Position numbers and translations under genes: made by a program | Source: Thermoflexus sp. | GTDB lineage: Bacteria; Chloroflexota; Anaerolineae; Thermoflexales; Thermoflexaceae | NCBI GenBank assembly: GCA_017743605.1 | Contig: JAGHYO010000109.1 | Span: 1-7,141 of the forward strand | Length of the DNA: 7,141 bases | Direction of reading: 5' to 3' | Part shown: positions 6,518-7,141 of the stretch, one piece after another | Layout of the letters: every line of letters begins with the position of its first letter | Position numbering within the stretch: the first letter of the stretch is position 1 | Notes under the pieces: model-generated | The model's input: only the letters and a program-made list of their open reading frames with translations | Databases searched by the model: none | What the model was told of the DNA's origin: nothing

Positions 6518-6829
6518 TTGGTGGTGCAACCCTTGAGTGTCCGGGCCTTAACTGCATCTGGCCGGATTGAGACTCTCATCGTCTATGACTTGGATCGTCG
6601 GCGGCAGGGGGCGGAGCTGAAGCCCCGGAAGCGGTCTTTCGAGGAGACCCTCCGGGAGATCGACGAGGTCTTGGCCCGGATGCTGGGGCTCTCCGCGGAG
6701 GAGGCGGCCTGGATCCGGGACCGGCTGGAGCGTTTCCCGGTGCGGCATCTGCGGCCCCGCTATCCCTGGGAGCTTCCCGCTCGTCGCCGCCCGCCCACCC
6801 GCCATTACGAGGAGGATCGCTTCCGGTAG
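6518..6829 (+). CDS. Small protein resembling the C-terminal tail of a DNA methyltransferase; possibly a gene remnant
   Basis: The frame gives 103 residues from TTG at 6518, with GTG at 6521 or 6524 as alternatives. None has a convincing ribosome binding site, and the first roughly 24 codons run out of the tandem repeat, so they may not be real coding sequence. From about residue 25 the product is charged and helical: DLDRRRQG, then EIDEVLARMLGLSAEEAAWI (47-66), then a Pro/Arg-rich end. The pattern of hydrophobic-Asp, Leu-Gly-Leu, Ser-x-Glu-Glu resembles the terminal helices of N6-adenine methyltransferases. The enzyme at 2265-5141 ends in a comparable FDLEVCRALRVKVSGEEM. The simplest reading is the 3' remnant of a second, diverged methyltransferase gene, but an independent small gene is possible. 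Codon use is strongly G/C-ending, like the left-hand genes. Confidence 0.45.
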   Translation: MVVQPLSVRALTASGRIETLIVYDLDRRRQGAELKPRKRSFEETLREIDEVLARMLGLSAEEAAWIRDRLERFPVRHLRPRYPWELPARRRPPTRHYEEDRFR

Positions 6830-6861
6830 GTGGGACCCCCGGGCCTCCCATCTATCATTTT
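6829..6861 (+). terminator. Weak candidate terminator after the 103-codon frame
   Basis: GGTGGGA (6829-6835) can pair with TCCCATC (6846-6852) through seven pairs including one G-T, around a 10-nt C/G-rich loop, directly overlapping the stop codon. TATCATTTT follows. The T-tract is interrupted, so termination would be partial. The same TATCAT (6853-6858) resembles a -10 box, but no -35 element is seen at 16-18 bp upstream. Confidence 0.3.
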
Positions 6862-6876
6862 CATGAGCGCATCCTT

Positions 6877-6957
6877 CCGCGCCGGGAGGCTCCCATGCTC
6901 TTCGCCCTGGCCGACCGCCTGGTCCTGATCCTGGAAGGCCGAGAGCTGCGCTTCCGC
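6877..6957 (+). repeat. 81-bp direct repeat, right copy
   Basis: This is the partner of 5268-5348, with 6 mismatches. Here the repeat is continuous with an intact small gene, so this copy is probably the ancestral context. Confidence 0.85.
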
Positions 6958-7107
6958 CTGAGAAAGCCGCTTCCCCTCCCCTTTAACGGAGAGATCCTCG
7001 CTCTCCTTCCCGACGGCCCGGGCGTGGTCGCCTGGGTCCAGTCTGCGGATGGGAAGCGCCGCGTCTTTCTCCTCGACTTCCCCCGCCGGACGGCCCGGGA
7101 GATGTGA
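6895..7107 (+). CDS. Small 70-residue protein of unknown function
   Basis: The ATG at 6895 follows GGGAGG (6884-6889) at a 5-nt spacing. The product begins MLFALADRLVLILEGRELRFRL, continues with PLPLPF, then ILALLPDGPGVVAWVQS, and ends in a basic strand and helix (KRRVFLLDFPRRTAREM). The alternating hydrophobic and charged residues suggest a small beta-rich domain. No signal peptide, cysteine pair or catalytic motif is seen, and I do not recognise the family. The nearly identical 5' end at 5286 shows the gene start has been duplicated. Conservation of the reading frame in the first 21 codons (three of six repeat mismatches change an amino acid or lie outside the codons) gives weak extra support that it is a real gene. 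Confidence 0.7.
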   Translation: MLFALADRLVLILEGRELRFRLRKPLPLPFNGEILALLPDGPGVVAWVQSADGKRRVFLLDFPRRTAREM

Positions 7108-7141
7108 GGGTCTGCGAGGCGTGGCTCAGCGCGCCCGAGAA
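7104..7141 (+). CDS. Possible start of a downstream gene, cut by the window end
   Basis: A GTG at 7104 overlaps the TGA stop of the preceding gene (GTGA), the arrangement of translational coupling. The frame VRVCEAWLSAPE is open to the edge. Twelve codons are too few to judge, and the purine-rich GGGAG (7097-7101) lies only 2 nt ahead of the GTG, closer than normal. Confidence 0.2.
   Translation, partial: MRVCEAWLSAPE

Noticed and set aside
5142..6540. Insertion sequence carrying the kelch gene
   Set aside because: No transposase frame, no terminal inverted repeats and no short target duplication were found. The flanking repeat is a gene start, which fits homologous recombination better.
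7110..7141. tRNA-like start (GGCTCAGC near the right edge)
   Set aside because: The D-stem would have a mismatch, and the sequence ends before an anticodon arm; a coupled coding frame fits at least as well.
1..7141. CRISPR array or rRNA gene
   Set aside because: No regularly spaced repeats of 25-40 bp and no conserved rRNA segments are visible on either strand.

Overview
The window is GC-rich bacterial DNA with genes only on the + strand. The secreted kelch-type protein at 5383-6468 ends in a short Tyr-Leu-Pro-Leu-Val tail of a kind I associate with exported proteins of Chloroflexota (Anaerolineae, Roseiflexus and Thermoflexus-like bacteria). Together with the strongly G/C third codon positions, this suggests a thermophilic or moderately thermophilic Chloroflexota genome. 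That assignment is inference, not proof.

Left part (1-2046): two translationally coupled genes sharing an ATGA overlap. The first is cut by the window edge and looks like a NurA-type nuclease-domain protein. The second is an unrecognised 276-residue protein with four Cys-x-x-Cys pairs, probably two zinc ribbons.

Intergenic region (2047-2264): unusually structured for its size. It holds a strong rho-independent terminator facing the minus strand, although no minus-strand gene is visible. It also holds two identical 11-mers that compete for one complementary segment (attenuator-like geometry), and a perfect 13-bp dyad just before the next ribosome binding site.

Centre (2265-5141): a 958-residue single-chain enzyme. 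It has an N-terminal PD-(D/E)XK-like nuclease region with a serine at the usual acidic position, a gamma-class N6-adenine methyltransferase core (motifs X, I, II and IV visible), and a C-terminal target-recognition-like region. It is best read as a stand-alone type IIG-like restriction-modification protein. No separate R, M or S gene accompanies it.

Right part (5142-7141): a rearranged accessory stretch. An 81-bp direct repeat with 6 mismatches occurs at 5268-5348 and 6877-6957. In the right copy it is the start of an intact 70-codon gene. In the left copy the similarity ends after 21 codons, just before a secreted kelch beta-propeller gene. Between the kelch gene and the right repeat lie a 17-bp tandem duplication and a 103-codon frame that resembles the C-terminal tail of a DNA methyltransferase. 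Recombination between the two 81-bp repeats would remove exactly 1,609 bp, including the kelch gene, and leave the methyltransferase followed by one intact small gene. The left-hand genes and the right end appear more GC-rich by eye than the methyltransferase and kelch genes, so the middle may be an acquired segment in a native background.
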